Below, piece after piece: positions 5,649 to 7,318 of a DNA stretch of 7,318 bases. The position numbers and the translations under genes are program-made. This DNA is from an uncultured bacterium (GTDB lineage: Bacteria > Desulfobacterota > Desulfobulbia > Desulfobulbales > Desulfobulbaceae). The notes under the pieces were generated by a model. That model did no database searches. It had not been told where the DNA came from and was given only the letters and a program-made list of their open reading frames with translations. Each line of letters opens with the position of its first letter. The stretch's first letter is position 1. The stretch spans positions 1-7,318 of the forward strand of contig CAITZN010000086.1 in assembly GCA_903896915.1 (NCBI GenBank), given 5' to 3'.

Positions 5649-7318
5649 CTAACTTTCCACCTTATTCCCATCGAGCACCTTCCTGAGAAGTGTAGCTATC
5701 CCTTTCTTGGTCATAGGTTTCCCTATGAATTCTTTAATCCCTGCAGCTTTCGCCTGCTCTTCGCTGACGAGATTACTATAACCCGTGCAAAGTATGATCG
5801 GCAGGCCAGGCCGTATCTGCAACATCTGCCTGGCAAGATCCATCCCGGTCATGTCCGGCATGGTCTGATCAGTGATTACCACATCGAAACTATCTGGTTG
5901 GTTTTGGAATAGAGCCAATGCACCTTGACTGCTTGTCTGTGACGTTACTTCATATCCCAATTGTTCAAGCATCATCTTGCCCAAATTGGCCAGAAGCCCC
6001 TCGTCGTCAACAAAAAGGATTCGTTCTGTCCCAGAAGGCTCTACCTCGACAGGCTCTGCCTCGGAGAAAAACTCCTGCTCAATTGCTGGAAAAAACACCC
6101 GGAAAATTGAACCGCCGCCGAGATTATTCTCACTGGTGATGAACCCTCCATAGCTGGCAACAATTCCATGCACGATGGAAAGCCCCATGCCGGTACCTTT
6201 ACCAACCCTCTTGGTGGTGAAATAAGGATCAAAGATTTTGTCCCATATTTCCGGGTCTATCCCCTGACCCGTATCGCTGATCGAAAGCACCACAAAAAGA
6301 CCTGGTTGTACTTCTGGGTGATCTTGAAGAGCATCCTGTGAAAGTTCACAGTCTTTGAGAGTAATTTCAAGAATGCCCCCGCCCTGCTCCATAGCGTGAA
6401 AGGCATTCGTGCAGAGATTAATCAGAATTTGGTGCACCTGTGTCGGATCGGCAAGAATGGGTCTAGTTTTGGTATCAATCTGTTGTCTAATTTCAATGGT
6501 TGAAGGTAGCGATGGGCGGAGAAGCTTAAGAGCTTCTTTAACAATATGAACGGGCTCCAGAGGGCCCCGTTCAATTTTCTCCTGGCGGCTAAAAGAGAGG
6601 ATTTGCTTGACCAAAGTTGCTGCCCGTTGACTTGCTTCCATAACTCTGTTCAGACTTTTGGCAGCAAATGATTCTGGGGGAATGGCATCCCGGGCCATTT
6701 CGGTATAACCGATAATCGCACTGAGAATATTATTGAAGTCATGAGCAATGCCACCGGCCAGTGTACCTATAGCTTCCATCTTCTGTGCCTGAATCAGATG
6801 GCTTTTGAGCTTTTCTTTTTCAGACTCAGCTTGTTTTTGCTCTGTAATATCCCGGATTGATTCAATCGCACCTACTCGGTTGCCATGAACATCAAACAGC
6901 GAAACCGCCGTTGCCCAAAAATAGGCGCCCTTGCCGCCATTCAAGACAGGCGCAAAAGCTTCAGCATATAAAGTACCCCCCTTTTTCTTGACATACTGAT
7001 ATTTACCGACGACCTCTTCATCAGTTATTTCAAGTAAATCTAAGAGTTGCTTTCGTTTTTCACCATAAAAAGGAACGGTGTAGGCATAATCGCCTTGCCC
7101 AATTATAGAATCTTTTGAGACACCGCTCATCTTCTCTATAGCCTTGTTCCAAAAGATGACCCTTTTGTCGTTGTCGATAACAAAGGTTGCATCAGGAAGG
7201 AAATCTATGATGTTTTCGAGTTGCTGTCTTGTTTGCTGCAAGGATTCATTTGACCGGACGAGTTCATCATTAACGTCCTGACTTTTCGTTATTTCTTCTT
7301 GCAAAGCAGATTCTGACA
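5649..7318 (-). CDS. Hybrid sensor histidine kinase (PAS, HisKA, HATPase, C-terminal receiver), N-terminus beyond window
   Basis: The frame is open from the right edge to a TAG at 5649-5651 (about 555 residues seen). The TTG at 7304 is not a convincing start, since the frame continues upstream and the first residues form a coiled coil, so more sensor sequence is expected outside the window. Domains in order: coiled coil; PAS (about 7214-6842) starting NIIDFLPDATFVIDNDKRV and ending in a PAC-like IRDITEQKQ; HisKA with H-box GGIAHDFNNIL, the phosphorylated His at 6741-6743; HATPase_c with N-box NLCTNAFHAM, DTGQGID and GKGTGMGLSIVHG (about 6480-6090); linker; receiver with FVDDE, phospho-acceptor Asp at 5868-5870 (VITDQTMPDMTG), LCTG and Lys at 5718-5720 (GKPM). 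All catalytic residues are present, so it should autophosphorylate and pass phosphate to its own receiver. No HPt protein or DNA-binding partner is in the window. The PAS domain has no visible cofactor signature, so the stimulus is unknown. It is probably cytoplasmic in the visible part. Confidence 0.95.
   Translation of the reverse strand, partial: SESALQEEITKSQDVNDELVRSNESLQQTRQQLENIIDFLPDATFVIDNDKRVIFWNKAIEKMSGVSKDSIIGQGDYAYTVPFYGEKRKQLLDLLEITDEEVVGKYQYVKKKGGTLYAEAFAPVLNGGKGAYFWATAVSLFDVHGNRVGAIESIRDITEQKQAESEKEKLKSHLIQAQKMEAIGTLAGGIAHDFNNILSAIIGYTEMARDAIPPESFAAKSLNRVMEASQRAATLVKQILSFSRQEKIERGPLEPVHIVKEALKLLRPSLPSTIEIRQQIDTKTRPILADPTQVHQILINLCTNAFHAMEQGGGILEITLKDCELSQDALQDHPEVQPGLFVVLSISDTGQGIDPEIWDKIFDPYFTTKRVGKGTGMGLSIVHGIVASYGGFITSENNLGGGSIFRVFFPAIEQEFFSEAEPVEVEPSGTERILFVDDEGLLANLGKMMLEQLGYEVTSQTSSQGALALFQNQPDSFDVVITDQTMPDMTGMDLARQMLQIRPGLPIILCTGYSNLVSEEQAKAAGIKEFIGKPMTKKGIATLLRKVLDGNKVES

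Overview
The window looks like a stretch of accessory chromosome from a Gram-negative, sensory-rich bacterium, most likely a member of the Desulfobacterota (former Deltaproteobacteria). The grounds are the style of the proteins: a PAS-HisKA-HATPase-receiver hybrid kinase, a 4HB-type chemoreceptor, a double-Cache GGDEF protein and a Phenol_MetA_deg/SphA-type outer-membrane barrel. No rRNA or other marker gene fixes the taxon. Trp is encoded by TGG in the intact genes, so the standard code applies.

Every recognisable gene lies on the minus strand, so in transcription order the window runs from right to left. (1) 7318-5649: a hybrid histidine kinase that lacks its N-terminus because the window ends. 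(2) 5648-5151: about 500 bp without a convincing gene, with a candidate promoter and operator for the next gene. (3) 5150-4215: an exported outer-membrane beta-barrel protein, followed by a hairpin. (4) 4214-3656: about 560 bp without a gene, with short repeats and palindromes that look like remnants of insertion-sequence ends. (5) 3655-3241: a decayed receiver-domain tail, paralogous to the end of the hybrid kinase, with one stop and two frameshifts. (6) 3185-1521: an intact methyl-accepting chemotaxis protein, followed by an 11-bp-stem hairpin. (7) 1325-1: a membrane-bound diguanylate cyclase that runs off the left edge before its GGDEF motif and has an in-frame TGA at codon 56.

The common theme is environmental sensing: a phosphorelay kinase, a chemoreceptor and a c-di-GMP synthase, plus an outer-membrane protein of a family linked to uptake of hydrophobic compounds. 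The genes are separated by long gaps and hairpins, so they are probably separate transcription units rather than one operon. The receiver remnant, the apparent IS scars and the interrupted cyclase suggest a locus rearranged by duplication and mobile elements and now partly decaying. I see no strong evidence for a wholly new system. The points most worth checking are the TGA in the cyclase, the paralogous receiver remnant with its 41-bp direct repeat, and the nested inverted repeats in the cyclase leader.
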